The notes under the pieces: generated by a model
What the model saw: the letters and a program-made list of their open reading frames with translations, nothing else
Told to the model about the DNA's origin: nothing
Database searches by the model: none
Part shown: positions 23,508-34,769 of the stretch, one piece after another
How the letters are laid out: the number at the start of each line of letters is the position of its first letter
How positions within the stretch are numbered: position 1 is the stretch's first letter
Source of the DNA: Trissonchulus latispiculum
Taxonomy: Eukaryota > Nematoda > Enoplea > Enoplida > Ironidae
Assembly: GCA_030248195.1 (NCBI GenBank)
Contig: JASAND010006694.1
Span: forward strand, 1-64,000
Reading direction: 5' to 3'
DNA: 64,000 bases
Translations under genes and position numbers: made by a program

Positions 23508-24491
23508 TTGAAAATTTTTGAGCTAACTCTCTTTCAATTTCGATCCTCTCGAAGCATAAAGTTAGAGATTACACTACCACTCGTTTACTATTTACCCTTT
23601 TTACTATGTATTACATTGTGTCTTTACAAAGCACAGTGCACATTTGGTCAGCTTGCTGTTGTGCAGAAATTTTATTGCCCTGTTGTTTACACACTATTTA
23701 GCTTCACTTCATTCGGTAGTTGGTTTCCGATAAAGCAATCACAAACGGAAGCTAGCTTGTGTCAACAAACTGACCGTCCCATTCCCAACCAAACGATAAC
23801 GCCAGTACATGTTTGTTGTTCTATACGATCCGCAACAATTTCCAACATGCCCTATACTATCATGGAGCTCAGCCGAAAACATAGACATGCACTTGTAAAA
23901 TTGCGAACCATTCTCAACAGCAATGGATTGTCTGCCGAATTACGTGTTGAAGGACTAGCTATCTCTAACCTCCCTATCTCGGATGAAACTGCTCAGACAA
24001 AGCCGTGGGAAGACAAATATACCTCAACTCCACTGCAGGACAAGCCACCGACTCCAATCTCCGAGCCCGAGCCCGCAGCCAATGAGCCCGCAGCCAATGA
24101 TCTCACTCCGAATACGTCGTTGCCAGCCGTCACGACTTCAAGCGACGTCGAAGTTCTTGATGATGAAGCCGAAATACTAGTGATTCACGACGAAGTAATG
24201 GATGAGGTGGCACGCGAAGAATCCATGGAAGAAGTCCCACCGTCAGAAGATTCCTTCACCCATGAAGACAGCTCTCAGGGCACTCGCGAACTGGTGTCAG
24301 CAGAGCCTGAAATTCTGAAGACGCTTGTCCTCACTGAGAACAATCCACTCTCTCTCCTCTATCAGCACACATTTTCTTATTGTGGTATTCCCTTTAATTC
24401 TATCCTGACCGGGCTTCTTTATATGATCTTGCGTATGTATGGGCGCCAGGAACCAGACACGGCCCGACCCGACAGCCTGGCTGGATCCTAA
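23508..24491 (+). CDS. unknown acidic ORF in Gypsy-B 3' region
   Basis: An open frame of 327 codons, probably starting at ATG 23848 or further upstream by splicing. The N-terminal part is hydrophobic (about 23560-23740); the middle is rich in Pro, Glu and Asp (24000-24330), with a tandem EPAANEPAAN repeat near 24070. No domain is recognised. Its stop codon TAA overlaps the start of the next ORF as TAATG, a layout compatible with termination-reinitiation. Confidence 0.5.
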   Translation: MKIFELTLFQFRSSRSIKLEITLPLVYYLPFLLCITLCLYKAQCTFGQLAVVQKFYCPVVYTLFSFTSFGSWFPIKQSQTEASLCQQTDRPIPNQTITPVHVCCSIRSATISNMPYTIMELSRKHRHALVKLRTILNSNGLSAELRVEGLAISNLPISDETAQTKPWEDKYTSTPLQDKPPTPISEPEPAANEPAANDLTPNTSLPAVTTSSDVEVLDDEAEILVIHDEVMDEVAREESMEEVPPSEDSFTHEDSSQGTRELVSAEPEILKTLVLTENNPLSLLYQHTFSYCGIPFNSILTGLLYMILRMYGRQEPDTARPDSLAGS

Positions 24492-25366
24492 TGTCAACTA
24501 GCTCTCGGCAATGGATAGAACGTTTCAACAACCAGCAACAGCGTTTACGAGATCAACAGTCCCGACGACAAATTCTCGTCAATGGCGTCCCTGAATACTT
24601 TCTTGCACAGAACTTACCGGAAATATTTAAAGACATCCTGGGAGCAGCACTCGCGAAAAACAGCGGAATTGCCACTACCATTCGCGGCCTGACGGAATTC
24701 GGAGAAATCCGGCATCATTCTCTCCCAGTTGAACTGGATCTTGATACCGATCTCTTATTCCGAGCCTACCGTTCCGCTATCATGCACTTTAAGGAAGGCC
24801 ATCTGCCTTCCCCTAAACTTTCTAGCTTTCTGCCCTACTCCTGTTCCGATAGTGAACACCTGGTTATCACAGACTCTCAGGCCAGACTGTTTATCTCCTC
24901 TGGCAAAACCACTCTGCGAATTATTCCAGGGATGTATGCGCTATCCTCTCGTACTGACAAATCTGCCTATCATCTCGTTCGACACGAATGCCGATTTCAG
25001 AACTATGAAACCTGTACATTAGTAGTCGGAACTAATGATGTATCCAATTATCACGCTGATTCCCGCTCAGACACGGCTCTGTTTGATTACTACTACGACT
25101 TTTTACAGTCCCTTGGCATTTCTTACCCTACCAACACCTCGTGATGATCTCCCGAAATCTGCACAATCCTTCTATACCAACGCTATTGTCCGAGCTGCTG
25201 ACCGTTTTCCCACCACCGAGTGTTGGACCCGTGTCCATTTTTAACGGGTAACCGTTTCATCTCTCAAGGCGGCTACCATCTCTCCTCTCACGGTCAACTC
25301 CAGCTTGCCCGATTTCTATTAACCTTTTTACCGCAGCTGGAGATTCGTTGTCGACGTGCTTCCTGA
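24491..25366 (+). CDS. SGNH-like hydrolase ORF in Gypsy-B, frameshifted
   Basis: ATG 24491 overlaps the previous stop. After a Gln/Arg-rich helix region, SGNH blocks appear: HLVITDSQARLF with the candidate nucleophile Ser (about 24860-24895), VVGTNDVSN as block III (about 25023-25050), and YHLSSHGQLQLARF as block V (about 25270-25310). Two single-base shifts, near 25125 and 25238, break the frame; the last segment stops at 25364-25366. It occupies the same post-pol position as the SGNH part of the Gypsy-A gene but has no NADAR domain. Confidence 0.65.
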
Positions 25367-25388
25367 CTTGTGGACACGTCCACTTTTA

Positions 25389-25400
25389 AGGGAGGAAGAA
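25389..25400 (+). promoter_or_regulatory. Gypsy-B polypurine tract
   Basis: AGGGAGGAAGAA immediately precedes the 3' LTR. Confidence 0.8.
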
Positions 25401-25822
25401 TGTAGAAACCTTTCATATTTACATTACAATTTAGTTTCCTGTCTCCCGAGCACAATCTCTAATTCAATTTTTAAGTAGATTGTTAAATAACAAAATATGT
25501 TATGGCAGGTGCATCTTGTGACTGTCTCTCGAAGTTTGGCATATTGACTTTCCCCAGGACCATGCATCCTGTTTCGCGATAACAAAACATTTAAAAAGCA
25601 CGGCAGTTCTTTTCAAGAGACTTTTTCCTTCTGTCTTTCGCTTTGGCCTGTTCGCTAACTTTTCTCGTAGTTTTGCTGTGCCTGCCTAGTTCTCGATCTA
25701 TAGTAATAATAAAGTGAAACCTAGCGCCTGACTTCTGTATTGCAGCGTATTGTGAAGGTCGAACAGTTGATTTAGGCCAATTAGTTCACAAGAGTAAAGT
25801 AGTAAGGTTGAGGTCCATTACA
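25401..25822 (+). repeat. Gypsy-B 3' LTR
   Basis: Copy of the 5' LTR with about three substitutions, followed by TTTA. Confidence 0.95.
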
Positions 25823-26015
25823 TTTAGATTCCTAATAAACTCAAACAAAATAGAACACATCCGTTTTATTACCAATTCTTATAATTTTCAAGACAATTTC
25901 AAGATAATCAGTATTAAAATGACCGTGCTCAATAAATTCTGTGGGTTTCCCGTCCCCCCTTAACCAACCTTTAGTTCTGATAATAATCCGTTGAGTCGAG
26001 TCCTTTTGGAAGTTG

Positions 26016-27826
26016 TTTTGGGTTGGCCCCCGCGCGGTTACCTACACAAAAGTAGTAGGGTAAAACTGATCGATTAGATTAGGTAAGATTAGTGATAAAA
26101 CTGATTGTTTCGGCAAAAAATATGGATAAAAGTGGGGACTCCCCACTGTGGGAAGCTACCAACTGGCAGACTACGGTGTCCGGCATGACCATCGGACCCG
26201 ATTGCGGGTAAAACTAGCGTGTCTGCCACCACACCACAATACATGAAACCTGAAATTTGGTGACTAATAACCGCATGCGAGCAGGACAACCCCAAAACAG
26301 GGATAATGCAGACCTAACGCAGCAACACAGCGGAACTTTCCCACCAGCGTACCGTTGACTAATTTTAACCACCCTGCAACCCCAACCTCATCCATGCATA
26401 TAAAGCAATGTCACAAAGCAAAATGCAAATGGGGGGTTGATAAATGTCCGCAGGTAAGCCAAGGAGAGTCGGATAACAACCACAAATCATAAATCAAATC
26501 AGGCAGTCAGCGGAAGGTAACAGAGTCCACAGGCCGACGGACAGACCACAATACCAGCAAACGTCCAACAGCCAGCAGCAAAGTTTCACATAGGAAGAAT
26601 TTAGCCTGCCGGGGCACAGGCAGCTAACAGCCTGGCCACGGTAGGCAAAACAAAACTGTCGGCTTTCAGTACGAAAAGGTCCAAAGGTTACGACGGAATG
26701 CGGTTCAAAAGTAGCCCAGCTGCCAGAGCACAGGCGGGAGGCCAGCCCGGCTCACGGCAGCCAACGGGAGGCAAGTATCCACCAAAGGTTCAGGTGCCTT
26801 ACGCACCAGAAGAACCAATTTGGGGTCCCAAGCAGCCTGAGTCTCGTCGTCCCTGCATTTGAATCGACGTCGACCGCAATGGGAGTGTAACTGACACACC
26901 GGGACTTTTCCGCGGAAGATGCTACCAATAGATATCAGTCCACGATTCAAGGTGCCCTGCTTCCATCACCACTTCCATCACCAACCCGGCCGACACAACA
27001 TCCGTCAATCCGCCATAGTGAGGCGTACCAGCATCACAGCAAGGGGGGAGAGCACCATCATAGCAAGAAACACAACCTACAACAAAAATACAGCAAAAGA
27101 TCACGACCTACAGAACACAACCTACAAAAAGTACTGCAGAATAAAACTACCCAATAGCGGTCAAAATTATAAAGCAGCAAACCCGGGGCCCCAGGCAATA
27201 AAACATCAATAGTTTTGGTTTACCCGATAAAGAAAATGAATGGAGAGCCGGGTAACAGCGCTTTGCCATCAGTCAACCCTCATCCGGTGGCTTGCACGGC
27301 CTCCAGCGTCTCCATTCAAAAACGCCACAACTTTTTTTCAAAATCCAATCAAACAATTTCATAAATGCTCATTTTATATGTTAATAGAAATGACTTTTGA
27401 AAACTTGAAACCAAGAAAACAAACTTTTAAATTACAAGGCTTTAGTTTTAAAACTGAAAAACCTACCTCACCCGCCAAATTGCCATCCAGGATCACAATT
27501 GGCAGGATGAATCTCTAAATACAAGCAATACATGAATTGCAAAGTGAAAGAATAGGGTGCAAAGTGAAGAAATTTGGATGTGCAAAATTTTAATGACGAA
27601 AACAGTTTTTAACGAAATCAGGAAAACAATGAGAGTTTACCCCCTCTTTTGAAAATTTAAGAATCCATGTTTTTGAAGCAAAATTCACTTAATAGCGTGA
27701 CCAGGGGTCAACTGGTCAAGCTGACAAAACCGTAGTAGGACCAGAACCATAAACTAAAGTTTTAACGTCACTCAAATTCTCAAAAAAAGGGAATCTAAAA
27801 ATCTACTCTGAACACGGTCGTCACAA
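26016..27826. other. internal region of the older direct-repeat element
   Basis: No recognisable gene. Short frames near 26089-26295, 26705-26950 and 26919-27212 have no known domain. Cytosine- and adenine-rich composition differs from the AT-rich surroundings. Confidence 0.4.
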
Positions 27827-28091
27827 TGTAGGATTTAAAATTTTAGAGTGAACTAAAATAAATAGGAAAGATTGAAGGTTCGTGAAGAGTGTGTGACTTT
27901 AGATTCCTAATAAACTCAAACAAAATAGAACACATCCGCTTTATTATCAATTCTTACAATTTTCAAGACATTTCAAGATAATAAGTATTAAAATGACCGT
28001 GCTCAATAAATTCTGTGGGTTTCCCCTCCCCCCTTAACCAACCTTTAGTTCTGGTGTGATAATCCGTTGAGTCGAGTACTTTTGGAAGTTG

Positions 28092-28529
28092 AAATTGAAA
28101 ATTTACCGATTCGTTTGAAAATTTCCACCCTTTTATAGTCGAAAACTAATTTGCATATGATATGAAAATATAATTTTCTGATACCTAATTTTGAAAGCCA
28201 AAGTTTTTACACGGACAAAAGCTAGCTAAACCTGAAAGCCAAGCATCTTACACAGGAGTAACAAAGAAAGACTTTAGAATAATTTAGATGAAATTCTGCC
28301 ATGCTACCGCGCATATCTCACAAAGCTTTAAGATTACTGATTACTGATTGCTGATTAATGATTACATGAGAAATACGCGTCTTCATACACAGTTACTGAT
28401 TGCTGATTAGATGAGAAATAAAGGTCCATTGTATGTAATACTGATTACGATTACACAGGAAATGTGTATTGCATTTAGCTGGCCAAGAAACTCAACAGAA
28501 AGAATGATTTACCCAACTACAGCTTTACT
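28092..28529. other. unassigned stretch with short GATTACT-type tandem repeats
   Basis: Degenerate copies of a GATTACTGATT-like unit recur between about 28330 and 28450. No gene is seen. Confidence 0.45.
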
Positions 28530-30285
28530 TGTCAGTGGACGTGGTGGCCATTCTAAGTTCAGGCTAAAGTAGGATTGAAAATAGCGAATTTTGAGTTTTC
28601 GCGCTAATGCTAGCGCTTTGATAGGGCGAATGCGCTGCCTTCTTAGTTCGCCTACTTCCTAAGTTCTTTTTCCTACTTTGTCTCGAATTTAAACTTTAGC
28701 GGAGTAGCATTGTCACGTGGCCCAGCGTCGCTATGAAACCTAGTGAGTTGATGTTTCAGCTCTACTGTAGCTATATATATTTTTAAGAAATCTGATATCC
28801 TCACAAACTGTTAAATTTTATTTTAATTTTACTACTTCTTAATTAACTTATTTTAAAATAGGTTTAGACAGTCTAAAAAAAGTAATGTACAGATCGAAGT
28901 TCAGTCCGAAGTTCGGCTGTTCAAGTTAGTGCTTGAATAATTTGAGATTTAGAAACTAATTGCTAGTTAATACAAAATTTATTTATTTTAGAATTTAAGA
29001 AGCAATACAAGAGTTTGATGACATTTTCATCATTTCTTCTTTAATTCTAATTCATCAGTTAAAATTAACTATTTGTTAACTATTAAAATTTCGCAACTTC
29101 GCATTGAGTTTTCTCACAACCAGAGTAGTATTAGCTCAAACCAAGAAACATGTAATTAATTAATCAATTAATTAATTAATTAATTAATTAATTAATTAAT
29201 TAATCAAAACTAGAAACTTAAGCGAACTCCAGCTAATATGCGTTGATCTTGAACTCCTTTTTTCGTTCTCCGTTCCTGGTTTTAGACATTTGTTGCTGTT
29301 CCAGATTTTGGTCACCACCACAGAAGCAAATGTCCAATATGGACTATTTTACCTTGAGATGATATTTCTGTTTTTATTTCTAATTCTATGAAATTTCTGG
29401 TTTTTCAAAAAATTTTATTTATTATAAATTTACATTTAATTTTGTATCTCAGACGAACTATTATAACTAATATAATATATACATACATAATATACTGATA
29501 CAATACTAATATACATGCTAATATATATAATATAAATAATAATATAATTATTTATTGACTGAAATCTGCACTATTTCTCGCATTGGTGCAAAATTCCCCC
29601 CGGAAAATTCATATCGGCGCAGTTTTTCCGGGGGAAAATTTTACACCGGGGGAACCTGTACCGTGACAGAGTTAAAAATTGCCAAAGGCTTACCAAAATA
29701 CTTCTGATCATTCATTAGGCTTTTATTAGTTAATTGAAGAAGTTAATAGTTAACTTTAACTGATGAATTAGAATTAAAGAAGAAATGATGAAAATGTCAT
29801 CAAACTCTTGTATTGCTACTTAAATTCTAAAATAAATAAATTTTGTATTAACTAGCAATTAGTTTCTAAATCTCAAATTATTCAAGCACTAACTTGAACA
29901 GCCGAACTTCGGACTGAACTTCGATCTGTACATTTGTTTTTAGACTGTCTAAACCTATTTTAAAATAAGTTTATTAAGAAGTAGTAAAATTAAAATAAAA
30001 TTTAACAGTTTGTGAGGATATCAGATTTCTTAAAATATATATAGCTACAGTAGAGCTGAAACATCAACTCACTAGGTTTCATAGCGACGCTGGGCCACGT
30101 GACAATGCCACTCCGCTAAAGTTTAAATTCGAGACAAAGTAGGAAATAGAACTTAGGAAGTAGACGAACTAAGAAGGCAGCGCATTCGCCCTATCAAAGC
30201 GCTAGCATTAGCGCGAAAACTCAAAATTCGCTATTTTCAATCCTACTTTAGACTGAACTTAGAATGGCCACCACGTCCACTGACA
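28530..30285. mobile_element. foldback element with about 550-bp inverted arms
   Basis: The left arm (28530 to about 29085) starts TGTCAGTGGACGTGG and the right arm (about 29737-30285) is its reverse complement with few differences. TTTACT is duplicated directly outside (28524-28529, 30286-30291). The roughly 650-bp centre holds an (ATTA)n run and a G/C-rich patch near 29600 but no gene. This is a non-autonomous long-TIR DNA element. Confidence 0.9.
29152..29206. repeat. (ATTA)n microsatellite
   Basis: About thirteen tandem TTAA/ATTA units inside the foldback element, near the inner end of the left arm. Confidence 0.9.
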
Positions 30286-30291
30286 TTTACT

Positions 30292-31138
30292 ACTACATTT
30301 TACAAATTAGTCTATTTTTAATTTTTGATAGCTCATCCATTTTTATTTTAGTGTTCACTGTGCTTCGGCTTAGCGAGACTGGAAAACTAATGCAATAACT
30401 GAAATAGGAATATATTTGCTCAAAATTACTGAAATTCATTTAATAACAAACTGTTTACTAGTGATTCGATCTACGACTTGATGAAGAGCGGAGAACACTA
30501 ATACGATAAATATATAAGTTTATAACTTTAGATCACTCTTGCTGTGTGGGTTAGAAATTAGGGCGCTTGGGCACTGGCCAATCTTCAATTAGTAGGACAA
30601 AATACTTGAACCTGTATAAATTACACCTATATAATTATCAGGATTACTGATGATAACGATGAAGGATGATGATACTGGCGATGATCAGGAACACTTTCTA
30701 GAAATTAGAAATAGTCACTCTATTTCGATTTTAGCCAGTTTTACTCCAAGTAGGACTACTCCTACCTCCTAGGATTTCAAACTCCTACCTTTATAGGATA
30801 AAATACCACGGACTCCTGGACATTTTAGAAGCTAGCAGTGCTGTATAGGACAGGCCTCAGGGGCACATGTATTCTAATTTTTACAGCAACACTGGGGAAG
30901 TTATCTGCTACAGCGTAATGAAAATTTTGAACAAACGGAAAATTGAATGTAATGGTTTTCGATAAATAACCCCGAAATTTCGCGTAAAGTCCTAATGTAC
31001 GAAGAAAAGTGGCTGTTGACGTAAACTATTGAAATTCAACCGGCGGTTACCCTCGACCACTTCCAGCTTTGGATGTGATCACACCTTGGTCCTGCTGCCT
31101 AGGACCTGCTTCTACTCAAATCAGCTACACAAAACATG
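30292..31138. other. intergenic stretch downstream of the HERC2-like gene
   Basis: No gene is recognised between the foldback element and the 3' end of the minus-strand gene. Confidence 0.4.
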
Positions 31139-31477
31139 TTTATTGCATCAGATATTTTATAATAAAACAAAATTCGACAACATAGAAAACTTAGAGAAAA
31201 AACAATGACTTAGCAGGTGCAAAAACTCGGCTACAGACTGGTACTTGCATCACAAGATTGCGGATCATAACAAGCAAATCCCAAAAATTGGCATTGCTGT
31301 TGAAGCGTGTTCCAGTCACCAGAAACAAACGGTTGCACAATTTCTCTAAGGGGATTTGGGTTTGCTTGAATCGAAGTTGTGCTTTTAAAACTTCTCAACC
31401 TAATTTTAAAGAACAAAACTTTACAAATAACTACAAACATAACAAAGAATAGTAGTTTCCAGCTTCCAGATTCCGGT
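31139..31477 (-). other. HERC2: HERC2-like 3' UTR with polyadenylation signal
   Basis: On the minus strand AATAAA lies at 31144-31139, about 335 bp after the stop codon (31480-31478). No competing coding frame is seen, so this is the likely 3' UTR and cleavage region. Confidence 0.55.
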
Positions 31478-34400
31478 CTAATCAGTATCATCTTGTCTCA
31501 GCAAATCTCTTGCCAAACTTCGCATCAAATTTCCAACAACACTGAATTGATTATCGGATTCCCCATCACTAGGATCCTCTGTATCTGGATCGATCTCTTC
31601 GTCTAAGATGTTGGCAGCAGAAAACTCACAGCCATTTGACAGCATAGGCTCCTGGAAAATAAAGACACAATCATGGCAGGAAAACAACTATTGCCCTATT
31701 TAGACATCTATAATGTCTTCAAAAACTTAACCTAAAGGAGATTGCAGCCACGTTAGCCGATGGGTGAGCAAAATTTTGGGAAGCAAGAAATTATGAAACA
31801 CATACCAGAAAGCGGATAAAGGTGAACTAAAAATGACACAGTGAAATTGGCTCCAAGCCAACACAACCAAGAAAAGTCATTACGAACCTCTAGAACTCTG
31901 GCGTAGTCGTCTGTTTCAATGGAGCGGCAATGCTCAATAGCGTATAACAGTTTTTCCCGGAATATGTTCACAGAAGTATATCGAGGCAGTTTGAGTAGGA
32001 AAAAGCAGGTAAAGGATTCTGGAAGAAACTGATCGGACGGAGAATACTTATCAATGACCTAAACCACAAAAAATCTTCAGAAAAAGTCACGGAAGTAGAC
32101 ACTTCATCAAGGTTGCAAAATTCATTGTCCGCGATATGTAAAATATCAATATCTCAATTTCATTTTGTACATCTGTTGATTGGCCACCTCTACACACAAC
32201 TAAGAAATCAAGCGGTTGGACTAATTTTTCTGGGACGTTTACGTTAAACTTTAACATTTGTGTTGGATGAATATCATCATTATTACAACTGTACCTGTAT
32301 CACAAATTCTCGACCACGAAAATCGGCCAAGGTTCGTGGAAGTCTAGCACGACCCCAGACAAATCTTAAAAACAAAGACCGCTGGCCTGGGGTGAATTCC
32401 GCCATTATAGTCCAGAACCACGTGACCAACTGGTCGTCCGGTTCCACTCCACGATAGACTGTGACTGGACGCAACAGATCCAACGGAATATCTGGAGACC
32501 CACAAACCTAAAATTTTCCTGTTTTAAGATACATAACATGAGTCTGCGTTCCGGCACAATGCCTGATGAAGGGCTGGCCCCTATAACATTCTGTATAAGT
32601 TTGGAGTTCTGTAGCTCTCTGGAATCACTATACCATACTTTTCCTGTTTTAAAGCAAGGCTAATAGTCTTACCGTTTTAAACTTTATTCAATTTTTTGCT
32701 GCTATAGTATACTTGCGCATTATACAATGGACTTGAAGCATAATACAGCATCTACGCTCATGATTTTTACACTACGTATATAAGATTGACATACCAAGCA
32801 TTCAAACTGTGGTCCCGTAAATAGACGGAGTATTGTGTGGGGAATCACCAGGGAAATGCCTTCAACTACCGACTCAACTAGAACGGAGAATTCCTTAAGT
32901 CTAAAATATGAAAGATATCTTCAGAAACCAAAACACAAATCGTAAAATAGTCAGCTATTCACTGAGTGGTGAATTTAAACTTAAATCTAGGCTAAATTTT
33001 ATATCACGACGTAAAAAATGAAGTCAATTTCGCTTGATACAAGCAAACTAGAAACTTTTACTACATTCAATCCCATAATTAAGAATACCGGTCAAACAAC
33101 AGCAGCAACAGTTTACCGAGTACTGATAGCCGTCTGCATGAAATCATTCCTAAATTCCTGAAGCACGGTAGAGCCAAAGGTGGCCTGTAAAGAGTATTCC
33201 TTTCCAGAGGCACTGAAGAAGACGGGAGTCACAGGACTTTCCTGATATTGGCACGGATCCAAGCGGCACAACCTTTCCAATCCTGAAATAATCCAACGAT
33301 CACTCCAATTAACAATTACAAATTTAGAAATAAAAAACTTTAAAACATTTAACTTGAAGGAGGAGTTCCTTCCATCTGTTAAAACGCTTACATTTTGATG
33401 GTGGCCCAAAGGGCCCATGTCAAGATAAAAGTAACTTTTTGATGCGTTCTGATCTACCAATTGTTTTTCTTGAAGCTTTTATTTTCATGGAGGTTCTTGG
33501 GGTTCTGAGGGTTCTTAATTTTTTGTAGAGATTTAATCTATACCTATGTGTAGTTTCATTTTTTGATGGGGGTTCTGGGGGTTCTTAACGTTTTGATGAG
33601 ATTTGATCCGTAACTACATAATATTTAGTTTCAAATTTTTGATGGAGGTTCTCGGGGTTCTGGGGGTTCTAAAATTGCTTTCAGGAGATTTGATTCTCTA
33701 CTATCTAGTTTTAAGTGTTTGCTGGAGATTCTGTGGGTTAGGGAGTCCGAGGATTTTGAAAAGTGTGTGCGTTACCTGAACTTAGATCTATTGCGATCTT
33801 GTTCATCTTTTCGTCGGCTTCCGACTGATACCCATATATATTGTGGGCATTGGATGTTAGTCAAACAAATTTTTCAGTCTAAATTTTTGAGAGACGCCAG
33901 GAGGACCCCCCCAGCACACCCCGGTTATATGGCACAAATAGGATGACCGAGATACAAATATACACGTTATCACCATATGATGAAGGAAAGTGTCAGATAT
34001 AAAAGATCCTCAACATAGTCACGTAGCCATAGTCACCGAGTAGTGGATACAAACGCATGAAAAAAATTTGAGAACCTCCTTTTATCTGACGGGGGTTCTG
34101 GGGGTTCTAACTTTTATCTTGACATGGGCCAAACAAAGTGCAGGGGAAGTTAGAAAATTTCTCTACATACATACAATTATCTAAATTGAGGGAATTTAGT
34201 AGGTCTGTTAACACAATGATGTTCAAGCATGCTTATTACACCAGCAGCATTCCAGCATAATTAAGAAATAGAAAAGAATCAAATTATCCCTGCAAACAGC
34301 CTACCCGGTACGAAATCTCTATCAATATCGTTCAGATCATCAACAGTGAGATCCAATCCACAGAGCAGTTTCCACATCGGCGCAGATAGAGACAGACTCA

Positions 34401-34769
34401 ATGGGCTCCCGGATCGGATGGCGATACCAATAAGGATACCTACAAAAACAGAACTATTAAAAGCAATTGAAAACCATACAATAAAATAGATCAAATAAAA
34501 TAAAAACATAAATTTCTAATAAGTCAAGGTAGATCAAACTCTAACTAAACAAACAGGCCTAAATAGACAAATCCTACCCAGCAATTTGAACATTTTCAAA
34601 TGCTGTGGCGCTGTAGCGTTTGGATTGAATATTAATTGGCCATGCGTTCCTTCATGACGACTGTCCGGAGAGGGAATCAGTACTGGGAGGAGACCGGCCG
34701 TCTGAACTTCTTCAATCATTTCCGCAATACTGTCACTGTAGCCGCCTCCACAGTCGTCAACACTTTCAC
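31478..34769 (-). CDS. HERC2: HERC2 exons: HECT catalytic domain and acidic tail
   Basis: Exons 34769-34578, 34439-34305, 33282-33117, 32900-32795, 32507-32295, 32058-31888 and 31651-31478. The N-lobe starts [15 protein letters not shown] and carries [12 protein letters not shown]; the C-lobe has [14 protein letters not shown] and the thioester motif [14 protein letters not shown], with the catalytic Cys codon at 32007-32005. The last exon adds an acidic tail rich in Asp and Glu and ends at TAG 31480-31478. The catalytic Cys is present, so ligase activity is expected. Confidence 0.96.

Larger units (their letters stand above)
17367..25822 (+). mobile_element. Gypsy-B: Ty3/gypsy element with internal env-like gene and 3' SGNH ORF
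   Basis: Two 422-bp LTRs (17367-17788, 25401-25822) differ at about three positions. The 4-bp duplication TTTA flanks it (17363-17366, 25823-25826), and the uninterrupted target survives in the paralogous repeat at about 27898. Order: gag, env-like glycoprotein, protease, RT, remnant of integrase end, unknown acidic ORF, SGNH-like ORF. RNase H and the integrase core are deleted, so this copy cannot be autonomous. Confidence 0.95.
17315..28091. mobile_element. older non-autonomous element with terminal direct repeats, split by Gypsy-B
   Basis: A direct repeat starting TGTAGGATTTAAAATTTTAG is found at 17315-17366 plus 25827-26015 (one copy, interrupted by Gypsy-B) and again at 27827-28091. Between the repeats lie about 1.8 kb (26016-27826) without a recognisable gene, starting near a TGGCCCCCGCGCGG string that could be a primer-binding site. 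This fits a small LTR element without coding genes. The repeat does not end in CA and no clear target duplication was found, so the class is tentative. Confidence 0.5.
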
